A DNA stretch of 64,000 bases from Ostrinia nubilalis. Lineage: Eukaryota > Arthropoda > Insecta > Lepidoptera > Crambidae. The position numbers and the translations under genes are program-made. This document shows positions 1-11,609 of the stretch, one piece after another; within the stretch, counting starts at the first letter, position 1, and the number at the start of each line of letters is the position of its first letter. The notes beneath the pieces are model-generated. The model saw nothing but the letters and a program-made list of their open reading frames with translations. It searched no databases and was not told the origin of the DNA. The stretch spans positions 72,001-136,000 of the forward strand of contig NC_087095.1 in NCBI RefSeq assembly GCF_963855985.1, in the 5' to 3' direction.

Positions 1-27
1 ACGGACGACGCGCGACGGCACATCAAG
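1..27 (+). other. possible 3' end of a host exon with splice donor
   Basis: The first 27 bases are GC-rich, open in frame 1 (T-D-D-A-R-R-H-I-K) and followed by a consensus 5' splice site, AAG|GTAAGC. This is what the tail of a coding exon would look like, but only nine codons are visible and no family can be recognised. It may be chance. Confidence 0.15.
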
Positions 28-300
28 GTAAGCGCTATGGCAACTTGGCAACTTATGTATGTACTTGTAATAGGAACTAGTATTTTGCAAAAAACATGTA
101 TAGCCTGATGTGCTGCACATACCATACACAAGAATGCAACACACAGGCAGCCACGCTTGTATGTTGTTGTAGTATGTTTAAAATAACCATTTAAATACGG
201 AATTACATTTTTACAAGGTCTCGCGCCTTGATAACTTTTATCGACGTCAAAATGTATCGGCAAAATCGATCAAATGGCGAGATAACCACTTATCGCGGCG
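28..300. other. unannotated AT-rich sequence
   Basis: No ORF, repeat structure or RNA gene is recognised here. If the upstream exon is real, this would be the start of its intron. Confidence 0.4.
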
Positions 301-303
301 CGC

Positions 304-420
304 CTCAAAATCAAAATCAAAAATATTTATTCAGTTTAGCCCACAAGTGGCATTTATGAACTACTTACAGGTTACTACTACTACAGGTCATAAAAACACA
401 ATATTTTCAAATATACCTGA
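304..420 (-). repeat. 3' end of a LINE (minus strand), (TTTTGA)n tail
   Basis: A short run of TCAAAA units is followed by ATATTTATT. Read on the minus strand this is AATAAATAT followed by (TTTTGA)n, the usual form of a CR1/Jockey-group LINE 3' end with a short microsatellite instead of poly(A). The upstream limit is not definable. No coding remains. Confidence 0.35.
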
Positions 421-574
421 CTTGCTGAAACTAAAAAAGGCTAAGTTTTTTAAAATAAAATAAATATGGTAGGTACGAGTACACGTACCACGTGTTTTAC
501 AAGTGAGTTTGAGCTTGCAGGGGCCAATCGGTGAAAAACAAGGGCGCGACAATGCTCCAGGGAGAACCAACAAA

Positions 575-2990
575 CAGCCCGCGGAAAGGGAAATGCTTTA
601 TTCTGCGAATGATTAATTTACCAACTCGTATTTCTCTTTCTAAATGCTCCTGGATAAAAGCTTTAAGGGTTTTCAGAATGAGAACAGGCGAAGAATGAAT
701 TCAGCGGACAGCGCAGGGTGAAAGGGCACACAATGTCTGCGGCGCGAAATCGTTTGTTCGGTTTAGGCTTTCAATGAAGTCGCATTCGGAGTGCGCGCTT
801 TCAAATAGAAAACTTTTAGAGCGTAAATGATCCAATTATTTCATTATTTGTAAGAACTCGGCAACATCTTTGTTAAAAACAAAATGCTTTTGTTATTAAT
901 AAATTATTCTTCATCCTACTTTATAAAATTAGAAATGTACACCTACCGTACGAAACGAACGAATTTTATCGTGAACTAATTTGTATGTAATAGGTACCTA
1001 TTTAAGTTGTCCGTCATTTGCTAACCATTCGACCATTTGTTGGTATCCGATTGAGCTGGAATTTTGCATGTACACCTATAGTTCTGGTGAAAATACAATG
1101 TGCAATACTCAACGGCCGTGTCGCTCCAAGTTGGTGGATCACATATTTTTTTCTCAAGCCCTTAAATATGGGTATCAAATGAATGCTTGCTAGAAAACGA
1201 TTATTAAATTAAACACCAAAATCAAATTGAAAGCTTATTTTTTTAAATATTTGGCTATTATTTGAAACAATATTTATAATATCAAACTTGTTTCAACTAT
1301 ACATAATGTAGGTACTCACTACTACTTTAGACTTTAGTATTTTCGGTACCTTGCGGCCTTGTAATTACAAAAGTGTATCTAGATGATAATAAATAAAAAA
1401 ATAAATAACGTACGAGTATGAAAAAGGAATTCAATATGACCATGTTCCACAGAAAAGAAGTAATACAATGCTTGCCGTGAACAATGTTTTTTTTTAAATT
1501 GCTACGGATGTTACTGTACTACGCTGCTACGGCGCTACGACGCTACGACTCTACGGAAGCTGCAGTGAACCTACATTATATCGAAAAAAAATTAACATCG
1601 TTCACCTTTTGGAAGCAAATGCAATACATGTAGGAACATATAGATTTTTCATTAGCCGGCTTCCTGATTACGGGTTTGAAAGGCTTCCAACCAGATTACC
1701 ATCGCAGATAGTCTCGTGAATGCAGTCGGGACGCTTCGCGCTAGATGTACTCGCACGATAGTCCGCTCCGGCAGTCGGAGTCGCAACGCAAAGCCGATTA
1801 CGTTCGTCTCCCAACTTAAGAAATCGAAATATCTGCTCTATATTTAATAACATTCTTTGACCATAATATGAATCTTATCAGCTCCAAATACAGCGCCCGT
1901 GTAGTATGTACGGAAAAACTATGCAGCGCGCTGAATCATAAAAAAAATCCGTGTTAAACTATTCAATGGTGCGTTTATTTATCATTAACATGGTTTTTTT
2001 TCACGTCTAACCAATCTGGGAAGAGGTCAACAAAGCTCCGCACTAGATCGCGGGCAAACTTCAGCATTATCTATGTGTTTCAAACAAACATTTAGGTTGT
2101 GGCGCTTAGTCGGCAACTACGTGCCCGCCCATACTCGGTTCGTTCATTCTACTCAACACGTTGCAAGGCTTCATCACGAAAACATTTTTGCACTAACTCG
2201 TATTTATAAAGCTAGGGAAATATAATTATAAGTTGTAAAACTGTCGATTGGAAGGTAGTTCGATCCTTGTCATCCACATCAGATTTATATCTTCTTGTCC
2301 GCCACAGTGAACTATTGTGTTGTACCCACTCCTTACACACACAAGCTTAGCTCAAGGTATTAGCGGGAATATTTGTAATGCACATATGATGCCGTGCCTC
2401 CCCCGCGCTGCGTCTTTAGTAGCCTAAATATAGAGTTTCGAGTTCATTCCTCGCGCCAGCAAAGAGCCCCCACTGCGACAACAGTTCTATATTTTCACTC
2501 CGCCGACGATTTAGGTTATGATATTTTGGTTTTGCTAGCTTGTCGGCCGCAATAACTATCATTTGTATTAATATAATTAGATAGGCAACATGTACATAAG
2601 TGACTATTTTCCTCTTCCGGTTCTAAAAATAGCTCTCCTATAAGCAATCATTATTCCGGTATGGGTAAATAAATACGTACCTACTGCATGCATATTAATA
2701 TTAACATAACTGATATTCTTGTCATATATTGAGGAGTTTCATTTTTAATCTATAACAAGGAAGCTCTTGGCCTGCATCTCACCTGATAGAAAACCTATTG
2801 GAACACAAGGAACGGTTAAAAGTTACAGAGGTGTTTGCTTAATTAATACCTATCAACCGCGTGTGCGGCGGCACCATTTCCGTATAATGAACGTTTTTAG
2901 GATTGTGATAAATAACTCAATACATATTTCGAGATTTTAGATTCCACCAACCATACGGAACTACCGTAACGTTAAATTTTGACTTCAATG
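575..2990. other. non-coding stretch with one CTACG-rich patch
   Basis: No supported gene. The only structure is a CTACG/TACGG-rich patch near 1503-1560, related in composition to patches near 15600-15700 and 59045-59150. The short ORFs lack protein-like composition or conserved motifs. Confidence 0.4.
1503..1560 (+). repeat. CTACG-rich degenerate repeat
   Basis: TACG and CTACG recur at roughly 8-10 bp spacing (gctacgg, ctacgctgctacggcgctacgacgc). Similar motif density is seen at 15.6 kb and 59.1 kb, so this is probably an edge or core of a dispersed element family. Its ends are not visible. Confidence 0.35.
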
Positions 2991-2999
2991 AGCAATTTT

Positions 3000-4490
3000 C
3001 CACTCCATTTCTATCGGAAGACAGAGGCAACATAATTGCTTTCGTGAACGCGTGAGTTGTCGGCGTTCGGCGGGTTTGTCGGCGTGCCGGAGTCGACGTC
3101 GCGTCGGCGGCGTCGTTATCGCGGGGCGCATTCGTCGCGCGTCAGCCGAACGCCGATAACGTACAAATTACCATACTTACTTTACGGCCAGAATTTTCGA
3201 ACGTGCGTTAACGAGACCGTTCGCGAGGCACAAAAACGTTCCGATGTAACTCCGGTGCTATAACATATAATGACTTCTGATACAATCTCTTACACCTTCG
3301 CTGCTCGACTTGAATATATTTAAGATTACGACGTTACTTGCCTACAAAAAAGAAAAAATCTTCCTTCTGAGGAGTTACGACATATCTCCCATAGGTATTC
3401 GCCACTAGCCTCTTACCTTGTCGTGTTGATAAGGTCGTTAGATCTGATTTAACTGGCTTTAAATTCAATTGATTGCGTGCCAACGCGATTTTATACGCGA
3501 CCTATTTAGGTATATTATTTAATAGATTACCGCTGGATCCTTTAATTTGGCGATTGCTCCTGTATGTAGCTTGACCTCACAAATTACTAACTTGTAACTT
3601 TGAAGGTGGAAGACGCTGACATCTGTGACAGAGTGCATAATAGTACAGCTGTCATTGTAAACCTCTCATATGCTTGGACTTAAGTTAGTTGATATGTACA
3701 TATATGTAGGTAGGTAGGTACTTAGGAGGTCATATCTATATTTCATTTCATATTTATACTTAGCTCTGGATATAAATATGAATTAAAATTATTGTATTAT
3801 ATAAAATTATTATTATGATGAGAAATACGTAGACGTTTAATTTAATAGTAAACTTGTGTAGCATAAATAAACAAAGGGTCAGCTACCTCTACCAGGTTCA
3901 TCGGTCAGCTAAGGCATGAAGGGGCAGCCAAGTTGCCGCTTTACAACTCCACAAGCGACAGCGATGAAAAATTTCCGAACACTTGCCGCAGTTTATTAGT
4001 AGATTTACTGCACGCTACAATTTGAGCAATAAAATTGAGCTAAGACGTAACGTACCTACAATGAAATCGCGCAATTCACATCGCAAAATGTGCTTCACTT
4101 TCAGAAAAAATATTTTTAATAATCGATGTTATGTATTTTTAAGAAATATAGGCATTCGATTCAAAATCATTTTTAGCTGATTTTTGCAGTCAAAAAGTGG
4201 TTTTCACCGATTATGAGTTTTGACTGTAACATCGGGACATGCATTTCTTTTTTCATTTTTGTGTACTTACTTAAGCTTAAATGTGTGTTAATTAAGTTAT
4301 TAATTATTATGTAAAATTTACTTAATTTTATAAATCTTTACAATGTTATTTTTGTAATAAAATAAAAAAGTCAATTTGATTTTAAAATCATACAATATTA
4401 AAACACGTCTAAATAATATTAAATGGATAGTTCCATAACCAGTCGCAAAGTGACACAAAGTTTGATTGGAGTTAAACCGCTGATTAATAA
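3000..4490. other. non-coding; GC-rich block at its start, otherwise AT-rich
   Basis: 3050-3175 is rich in CG dinucleotides (cgacgtcgcgtcggcgg type), unlike its surroundings, and could be a small regulatory island. The open frame across it is arginine-rich low-complexity sequence with no recognisable domain. The remainder is AT-rich with a short (TAGG)n run at 3710-3725. Confidence 0.35.
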
Positions 4491-4494
4491 TATA

Positions 4495-4660
4495 AGTTGT
4501 GTCGGCGCGATCAGCTGACGCGACACGGAAATCGAATTAACGCGCCTCACTCCCCGCGCCCGCCCACGCCGCGATATTATAAAACGATAACATCATTATC
4601 TCTGGAGACACCAGCCATTAATTATTTCAGCGCGTCCTGATCGGACGTGCCGATCGCCGG
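4495..4660. promoter_or_regulatory. GC-rich non-repeat island, candidate cis-regulatory element
   Basis: High CG content in an AT-rich region, with homeodomain-type AT cores (ATTAATTATT) beside GC-rich stretches (CCCGCGCCCGCCC) and GATAA sites. No transposon ends or ORF explain it. Regulatory function is inferred from composition only. Confidence 0.2.
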
Positions 4661-4944
4661 TCACTTTATGAGCGGAAGACTAATTTGTGCAGTAAAGTAA
4701 TATCGCCCGAGATTAAAGTTATATGCTGCTGCTTGGAATCGGCCGCTAAGGCTGCAGCCACAAATGATGCGAGTACTTGCTCTCGTCTTACTATTATTGA
4801 AAAACGAATCAAGTGGCAATTATATCTGTAGGTGCAGAGAGTTCCGTAGTTTTTATTGCAATAAATGTTTACAATAAAATTATAGGTTGACCCCTCCAAA
4901 TTCGAAAGCCTCCACTCACCATGGCAAACACTGGCATATAACAT

Positions 4945-6180
4945 TCACGGACTCGCCTCAGGAGCGCTGCCAAACAATCAGCGGCGGCTGGACCTGCCTC
5001 AAGTGCTTAGCTCCGGCTTAGCTGGTTCTGTTCCACAGTGCGTATGCTCAGTATGCCCAAGCTGAAGTTTTTTACAAGCTAGTTGTGCCTTAAATGCCCA
5101 TAAATGGTTTGAACATCTAATAGACAGTACTTGTATAAATAAATACTTTACTATCAAAACAACAACAGTATCTTCTTAACGTATCTTAAAGAAACAGGAC
5201 AAAATTATGTGATTAAAGTAAGAGATCGTCTAGTCATGATAATGATTACGAAACAAATGCCTCCAAAAGTCGTAAACGTAACAAGTAAAGTACTATGAGT
5301 AAGTCCCAGTGGGGACATAAGTCGTACATAATTCTTAAATAAAGAAACAGAATTAAATAAAATAGCTACCTAATAATAACAGTGCTTTCTTATTGTCTAC
5401 GAAAAGGAAGGGAAAGCAGTAAAAACAGTGGAGGAAAATTTACGGTGGGAATAAATCCTATTATCGTTGACGCTTCATAGAATTGATACATGCTTGTACC
5501 GACTGGGGCCCACCGAATTGGATTTTTTGCAGCGTGTTTTAAGATTCACCCTTGAATCGGAAGAACCCTTCCACGATCACTCACGATTCACTTCTATTGC
5601 CCGTCAAAGCCGATATTCCGAGAACCGGTTGGACGTTTTTAGGCACTGAATATTCGGAAAGATCATTGCGGCACCTTTCAAGTTGAGTAGTCTCAACGAT
5701 TTATAAATGCTACGAAAGAGTTGTGCGTCTGCTAATGCGCCAACAATGCTGAGTGCGATGTACGATTACAGGTTTGTGAATCTTGAATACAGTAGAATAT
5801 AGCAACGCATGTTTTAAACATTATAAAATTCCATAATCATGAATGTTGTAGTGGGCAAATCAGTTGCAGTTAGACAGACCGATTAATTTTATAGATATTA
5901 TCTACGGATAAGAATATTGATAGAATATTTCGAGTTTTTATTTTGAATCAAAACTTCTCACGCCAGCGAATATTTTAACAGGATGTGTATTCATTACATA
6001 GCACGGTGTTTTTCTCCTTTATAATTAGTGGGCTAAGTAAATTGATTTTAGTGTTAGGTATAATCTTCCCTATTCGGCAACGGCAAAAAACGGCATCGCG
6101 GTAATATAATTGGTAAAGATTAAATAAAGTAAATTATCTAAAAATCACATTAATAATGTACAATTCCAAAAAAAACCTAT
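4945..6180. other. non-coding stretch
   Basis: No ORF with protein-like composition, tRNA fold or repeat structure could be supported. Confidence 0.4.
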
Positions 6181-6182
6181 TT

Positions 6183-6233
6183 TCCTATGTTCAGCAGTGG
6201 ACGTCCTATGGCTGAAATGATGATGATGATGTT
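6183..6233 (+). repeat. 3' end of an RTE-type LINE or derived SINE
   Basis: The segment reads tgttcagcagtggacgtcct, then atggctgaa and (ATG/GAT) repeats. It matches, in opposite orientation, the tail of the RTE copy at 26.4 kb in this window (ATCATCATC ... gacgtccactgctgaac). Only the terminal ~50 bp is recognisable. Confidence 0.6.
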
Positions 6234-6774
6234 GAATTTAAAAAATAAACATTTATAGGTACAGTTGTTTTTGTTGAGTTAGCAATTATGTATGTATATC
6301 ATGAAAGTGCAGTCAGTGGCGCTCGCCGGTCGTCCCCCGCATCGCATAGAGTAAGCCCGCGACCAAGCCAAGTGATTGTGTATTGTGATTCTAATATTAT
6401 ATTTTTTCTACAGTAACTTTCGGACTTTCATTGAGCAATCTTCTGCAGAGTCAATTAACCACGGTGGTACACAGTTACGATATAATATGCGAATGACAAG
6501 GACTGCTACTCAGGGATCACTGTTCCCGAGAAAAAATAAGGAACGCAATTCAGTGACCAATCGGGGCCTCTACTTGACCCGCATTATGTCCCAAAGAATT
6601 AAAAGAGAGCGGGATGAAAGTAGCTGAAAGTAAATTTTAAAATTTCACTTGTTTACAAAACAAACGTATGAGCAGAACAATGTAATGGATTCTATTATGC
6701 GGCCTTCATTCTTTTAGACATATTGTGTTCTTAGACGCTGAACGCAGTGCAATATGAAAGAGGCAAATATTCGG

Positions 6775-6915
6775 CTCTCGCCGGCTGCGGCGGGCGGGGC
6801 GCGAGGTCGATAAGTGCAGGCGGGCTTAGACAAATACAACGCGAGTGCCGCGCTCGCAGCGAAAGTGTCGCCTGACGTCACCGCGCCATCGCGCCACCGT
6901 CCTCGACACGTACCT
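6775..6915. promoter_or_regulatory. GC-rich non-repeat island, candidate cis-regulatory element
   Basis: CG-dense block (ggctgcggcgggcggggcgc ... gcgccatcgcgccaccgtcc) containing a TGACGTCA CRE-like palindrome. It has no ORF or repeat ends. Function is inferred only. Confidence 0.2.
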
Positions 6916-6919
6916 ACCT

Positions 6920-8300
6920 ACAAGAACAGTCGTTATTTTATTTATTATTTATTTATTTAATTAACAATCATATCTCTATCTAACATTATAGGTTACCCTA
7001 ATGTGGTTTTATGGCATTATTCTCAACTTTGTTTATTAAAACAAACATGAACCAAATAAAAATGATTCATTAAAATTTCATTCCCGATAAAAACTAATTG
7101 AAAGACGCAGGTCAACCAGTCAAATACGAGTAGGGGCACAGGGCACAACAAATCTTCTTTTTGAGGAGTGAAAATGGAGACGACCGATTGACGGCGTCCG
7201 CCTGTACTAATGAAGCCATTATTTGGATAAATATCTACACTATTTTTTCTAGTCTTCTAGATTGAGCTATTTGGCGCAAGACATGAGAAGCTTTTGTTTT
7301 ATGCTTTAAAGACTTATTTTGTTAAAATATGAACTGGAAATCTTTTTTTTTTAATTTAGTGTAATTTCTTGATTTTTACAAGTTACATCTTTGTCAAAGT
7401 TTACCTAGAGATTCGAAAAATCATTTTTACTTACAGTTTTTTCAAACATTACCAAAAAGCTAAATCTTATCTATATTTTTTCTTATCAAAAACCTGAGAT
7501 TGGGGTCACATTTATCTTGGGAATCGACATGTTGTGTGCGTCCAATAAAATTTTATTTATTTGAGGACCCGCGTCGCTGCCGATGACTCCGCCGACGGGA
7601 TAAAGGTCCCGTATTTATGACACCGGCACAAAGCCCACAATAAACGTTTATTATAAGCTTTCTATCGATATCACACTGATAACATGATGTTTCCGGTATT
7701 GGGTTTAGTTGAGGCTGAATCTTGACTGTCAATGAAAATATAAGAACATCAGTAAGCGGAAAGTATCAATTTGGAAGTAAAATACAAAACATAACTGCAC
7801 TTTACGTCCGCTTTTATTCAGCACAAGGCCCAACGCAATCATTCAAGCGATTAAGGCTTGGTATTTCTTCTAAAGTAGGTATTTCGCGCTGTCAAAATCT
7901 GCGCGCGCAATTCTTCGCCGAAAACAGCGCGTCAAAGAGCTCCCGCCACAATTTCCAGCTACACAGTATAGAAATACGCAGTTGGTTAAGTTAGGTTGAC
8001 TTCCTTCCCTTCAAGCGTCACACTCACAATTCGAAAGGGTAATTTGACGGTGTTTGGGGAATTCTAGGAATAAATACAGAGTCTCCTCATTGAGATTGAG
8101 ACATTTCAATTTGAGATTTCACTTGACATTGAACACAATCTGAAATGGATTTTTCAAACACTTGTAAAAATAAAAAGTAATTAAATCAAAGGCACTAAGT
8201 AGTATTGATATCAACTTCGAAGAAAATGACTGCCAAAATTACTTTCTACCCGTTCCACACGTCTTTCATGAATTATATTAAGGTATTGTTAAACTAAATT
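6920..8300. other. non-coding stretch
   Basis: AT-rich sequence. The open frame at 7722-7994 has no recognisable domain and no splice context, so it is not called. Nothing else is supported. Confidence 0.4.
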
Positions 8301-8319
8301 TCAAGTAGATTGAACCAAG

Positions 8320-8600
8320 GAATCACTTTGTCCCATACAAACTTTGCCCCCTTTTTTCACCCCCTTCATTTCATGACCCCATTTCGGAAAATCTTTTCTT
8401 ATGAGATGCCTACGTCATAAAAAGAACACACCTTCCAACTTTCAGGTCTCTACGATATCCGTCAGTCATTTAGGACAAAGCATTTTTATTAGTTGTTCAA
8501 AACTCTATCGTTCCAGGTATGTCATTGACAGGAGGGCGCTACTATCTTAATGGGTTATTCATTAGTCCCAACTTTATGCCACTTGACATTTCAGAATCGT
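8320..8600. repeat. degenerate dispersed repeat
   Basis: The stretch with TGTCCCATACAAACTTTGCCC and poly-C/T runs, followed by a block containing ggcgctactatc and acttgacattt, has a recognisable counterpart near 28290-28450 (ggaaggcgctactatcaa, gcgacttgacatttta). That makes it a dispersed repeat. Class and limits are unknown. Confidence 0.4.
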
Positions 8601-8929
8601 TTGACTTTAGATACCTAAGCGATTTGATATTCGGAGTCTTTTAATGAAATCAAGTTCTGAAATAACTTGAGGTGTTGTACCCGATCAAGCTTTTCATTGC
8701 AGGACAGTTAAATAGTTTTATTATTAGTTTCTTCTCTAAGTCTTAATTTGTCAGAGTAGGTAAAGGCTCCATGAGAGCAAAATTTAGGTTTATAATAGTT
8801 TTTAATTTTTTTCTTGAAATATTTGACGCCTTGTAATCTCTTGTAATCTCTCGTTAATATAGGTCCACACAAATAAAGAATGTTTGACTTCGACTTTAAT
8901 AATTATGCTCTTACATAATTATAAATAAA

Positions 8930-9117
8930 CTAGCTTTCCGCCCGCCGCTTCGCCCTCGTGGAATTTTTTGGTTTTTATATAACCTATTACACTCAGATAT
9001 AATGTGGCTTTCTATTGGTGAAAGATTTTTTAAAATCAGTTCAGTAGATCCCGAGATTACCCCTTACAATTTAACAAATATACAAACACACAAACTTTAC
9101 CTCTTTATAATATTAGA
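8930..9117 (-). mobile_element. non-autonomous Helitron (minus strand, 188 bp)
   Basis: On the minus strand it starts A|TCTAATATTATAAAG and ends GGGCGGAAAGCTAG|T. These are the Helitron hallmarks: 5' TC, 3' CTRR preceded by a GC-rich hairpin (cgggcgg), and insertion between A and T without duplication. It is too short to encode Rep/Hel, so it must be mobilised in trans. Confidence 0.8.
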
Positions 9118-9172
9118 TTATAGATAGGTAATTTGAAACCCTATTTTGTTTTATTCTTTTTTTTATTTTAAA

Positions 9173-9200
9173 TATTTCACGATCCAAACTAATATTTACT
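9173..9200 (+). repeat. left arm of a 28-bp inverted repeat flanking a Helitron
   Basis: This 28-bp segment (tatttcacgatccaaac...) is the reverse complement, with one mismatch, of 9725-9752. The Helitron at 9217-9723 lies between the arms, as if it had inserted into the loop of an older palindrome. Confidence 0.6.
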
Positions 9201-9216
9201 GTAAGTAAATGCTAAA

Positions 9217-9335
9217 TCTATACTTATAATAAATCTGTAGAGAGGTCAATTCTGTACATGAAATATATTTTCAAAATAACTATCAGGGGGTGATTAGTGA
9301 TCGATACTGATGCCAAAAATGCAATCAGTAAAATT

Positions 9336-9372
<37 letters not shown>

Positions 9373-9723
9373 ATGTTCCTTATAGAAACAAAAACTACTT
9401 GACGGATTTTAACGAAACTTGGTACAATTATTCTTCATACTCCTGGGCAGGTTATAGGATACTTAGGAATTCCCACGGGAACGCGAATCAGCGGGAAAAT
9501 CCTTTTGTATGAAAAATCTAAACCGCTTAAGTTAGACGCTTGAAATTTGGCATGCAGGTACCTCAGTAAACTTAAAGCTTAGTTACAACAGGATATTGCA
9601 AAATTCCCACGGGAACGGGAGTTAGCGGGAAAAGACATTTGTATGAAAAATCTAAACCGCGTAAGATAGATGAAGGGGGGGTAAAACGAGATCCACGCGT
9701 ACGAAGTCGCGGGCGGCCGCTAG
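9217..9723 (+). mobile_element. non-autonomous Helitron with (GTCT)n tract, 507 bp
   Basis: The 5' end is A|TCTATACTTATAATAAA and the 3' end is cgcgggcggccgCTAG|T. A (GTCT)n microsatellite lies at 9339-9372. The inner block attcccacgggaacg occurs twice (near 9469 and 9602). A 3' portion of the same family recurs at about 63020-63280. There is no transposase coding. GTCT-bearing Helitrons match the MINE-type elements known from Lepidoptera. Confidence 0.8.
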
Positions 9724-9752
9724 TAGTAAATATTAGTTTGGATTGTGAAATA

Positions 9753-10129
9753 TCCTACTAATATTATAAAGGCGAAAGTTTGGATGTCTGGATGTCATGA
9801 TGTCTGGATGTTTGTTACTCTTTCACGCAAAAACTACTGAACGGATTTTGTTGAAACTTTACAGTATTATTGTTTATAACCCAGATTAACATTATGACGA
9901 TATGTGGCAAATAAATTTCAATAAATAAATAAGACGTGTCTAAAAGCGCCATCTATCGTCATTGGTTAAAATCTACAGCACTGGACAAACTACGGTATGA
10001 CGTTCGTAAATATTCATTCGGGGGAAACCGTGAAACGCCATCTATCAACATGGGTAAAATGAGGTAAAACATCATATCTAACGGGGGTAAAACGAGGTCC
10101 ACGCGAACGAAGTCGCGGGCGGCCGCTAG
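9753..10129 (+). mobile_element. non-autonomous Helitron, 377 bp
   Basis: Starts A|TCCTACTAATATTATAAAGG and ends gtcgcgggcggccgCTAG|T. The last ~45 bp (aacgaggtccacgcg...) are nearly identical to the end of the neighbouring Helitron at 9217-9723, but the bodies differ. A GGATGTCT repeat follows the 5' end. It abuts the right arm of the 28-bp inverted repeat exactly. Confidence 0.8.
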
Positions 10130-10134
10130 TTTAT

Positions 10135-11215
10135 AATAGGTAGCTTTCCCTCCGCAACCTTATTGGTATTCCATGTATGTGTCTTTTAACTGAGTTCTGT
10201 TAAACATTTCATGTAAAATTTGTCCAATTATAACTCTATTTACATCTGCATCTGTAAGCAAGGATTCATGTTCTCCAGCCCAGATGCCGAGTAAACAGAA
10301 TCGTCTTTCAGTGACGTGCAGCTGCCCCTATATTTGACCCACTGACCTAATTTTTTATTATTTATTTGTGTCAGTGTGCTCTTCTAAAGAGTGAAGACGA
10401 TTGTATATAGGTACTATTAAAATGTAATTTTAACTCATTGGTTTTGTCTCATATTTGAGGAATGTATCATGAGTAGAGTCTTAGCTTAAAAGGATGCCAA
10501 CGATTTAAATTTCAATAGGTAGACAAAATTCAGAATTCTTAATTATCAAAAATTTTAGCTTTCTCCAGTAACACTGGTATTATTATACTGTGACTCATCA
10601 AAGTCATCATTGTCAAAAATATTGACAAATCGAGAACTGTCACGGCCAAAAAACTGGCACGCGTCCGTCCTCCGTAAGCGCCACCGCGCGACTGATTGAG
10701 ATTGTCCAAGCCGTCATGGGCGATTTTTTCCACATTTTTTAACATAGTAACTAAATAAGACGCAAAATAAAAATTTCATCCGTTAAAAGCCCTCAAGTTA
10801 TTTCTGAACTTTAGTTTAGTAAAAGATTCAGAATCTCAAATCGCTTATTTTAAAAATAAAACCATAATTAGAAAACGAATAGAGGTAACTTTGGGAATTT
10901 ATTCTATCGAGTCAACTTCATCAAATCGTGTTTCCATCCGTTAATAGCCCTAGAAAATATCCTCAACTATGTCCAAAAAAAATCTTAGCCTTTTATTTTA
11001 CTGTTTAGTACCTCAAAAATGAAAAATGAAAACCTCATTTTCGCCATTTTCTCTGTTACCTGGCCTTAAGCGCAAAGTGCCGTAGCGGTGGTCACGTAGG
11101 GCCCCGATGTGCCCTTATTACGCGCACCCGGCGTCCGCACGGCCCGAGGCCATAGTTAAGTTCAAAATAGTAGGCCATACATAACGGCTCTTCGTAAATA
11201 AACTTTGGTGCGCCG
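10135..11215. other. non-coding stretch
   Basis: No supported gene or repeat. The minus-strand open frame at 10539-10745 has a hydrophobic tail but no homology that can be recognised. Confidence 0.4.
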
Positions 11216-11225
11216 TATCTAAGAT

Positions 11226-11330
11226 GTATAGAATAGAATAGAATAGAATTTCTTTATTGCGGTAAATGTGGTAAAAAATTGTGATAAACAATTATTATGA
11301 ATGTAACTATTTTTACTAGTTAAACTGCGT
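11226..11330 (-). repeat. 3' end of a LINE (minus strand), (TAGAA)n tail
   Basis: TAGAA repeats at 11228-11250 are followed by TTTCTTTATTG. On the minus strand this is CAATAAAGAAA then (TTCTA)n, a polyadenylation-like signal plus microsatellite as in CR1/Jockey-group LINEs. The adjacent minus-strand open frame (11219-11539) is a chance frame over this 3' UTR. Confidence 0.45.
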
Positions 11331-11609
11331 GGAGATAAGTTTTTTCTGACATTGAACGGGGTCTGATTTCCGGTGGAAATGCAAGGCGTTATCAGGCCTA
11401 GAAGGCGTTCGTGCAAGTGTGCATGAGTGTGCTCAGATGTCGTACTGTCCTCCTTCACTGTGGCGGCTCCAGCGCCGGCTGCGGGCCCCGGCCGGCGCGG
11501 GCAGGCGCCACCGCCCGCTTTAACGATTACAAGCTTCATTTATTATAGATGCAAACCATCCGCTACACAGTTTACTCAGGGTAGATTCACTTTGTTATTG
11601 TTACATTAA

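Noticed and set aside
9297..9512. A frame with a Cys-Leu-Ser-Val repeat
   Set aside because: It is the translation of the (GTCT)n tract of a Helitron.
11219..11539. A 106-residue minus-strand frame
   Set aside because: It ends in the microsatellite tail of a LINE 3' end and is overlapped by a plus-strand frame. No domain.
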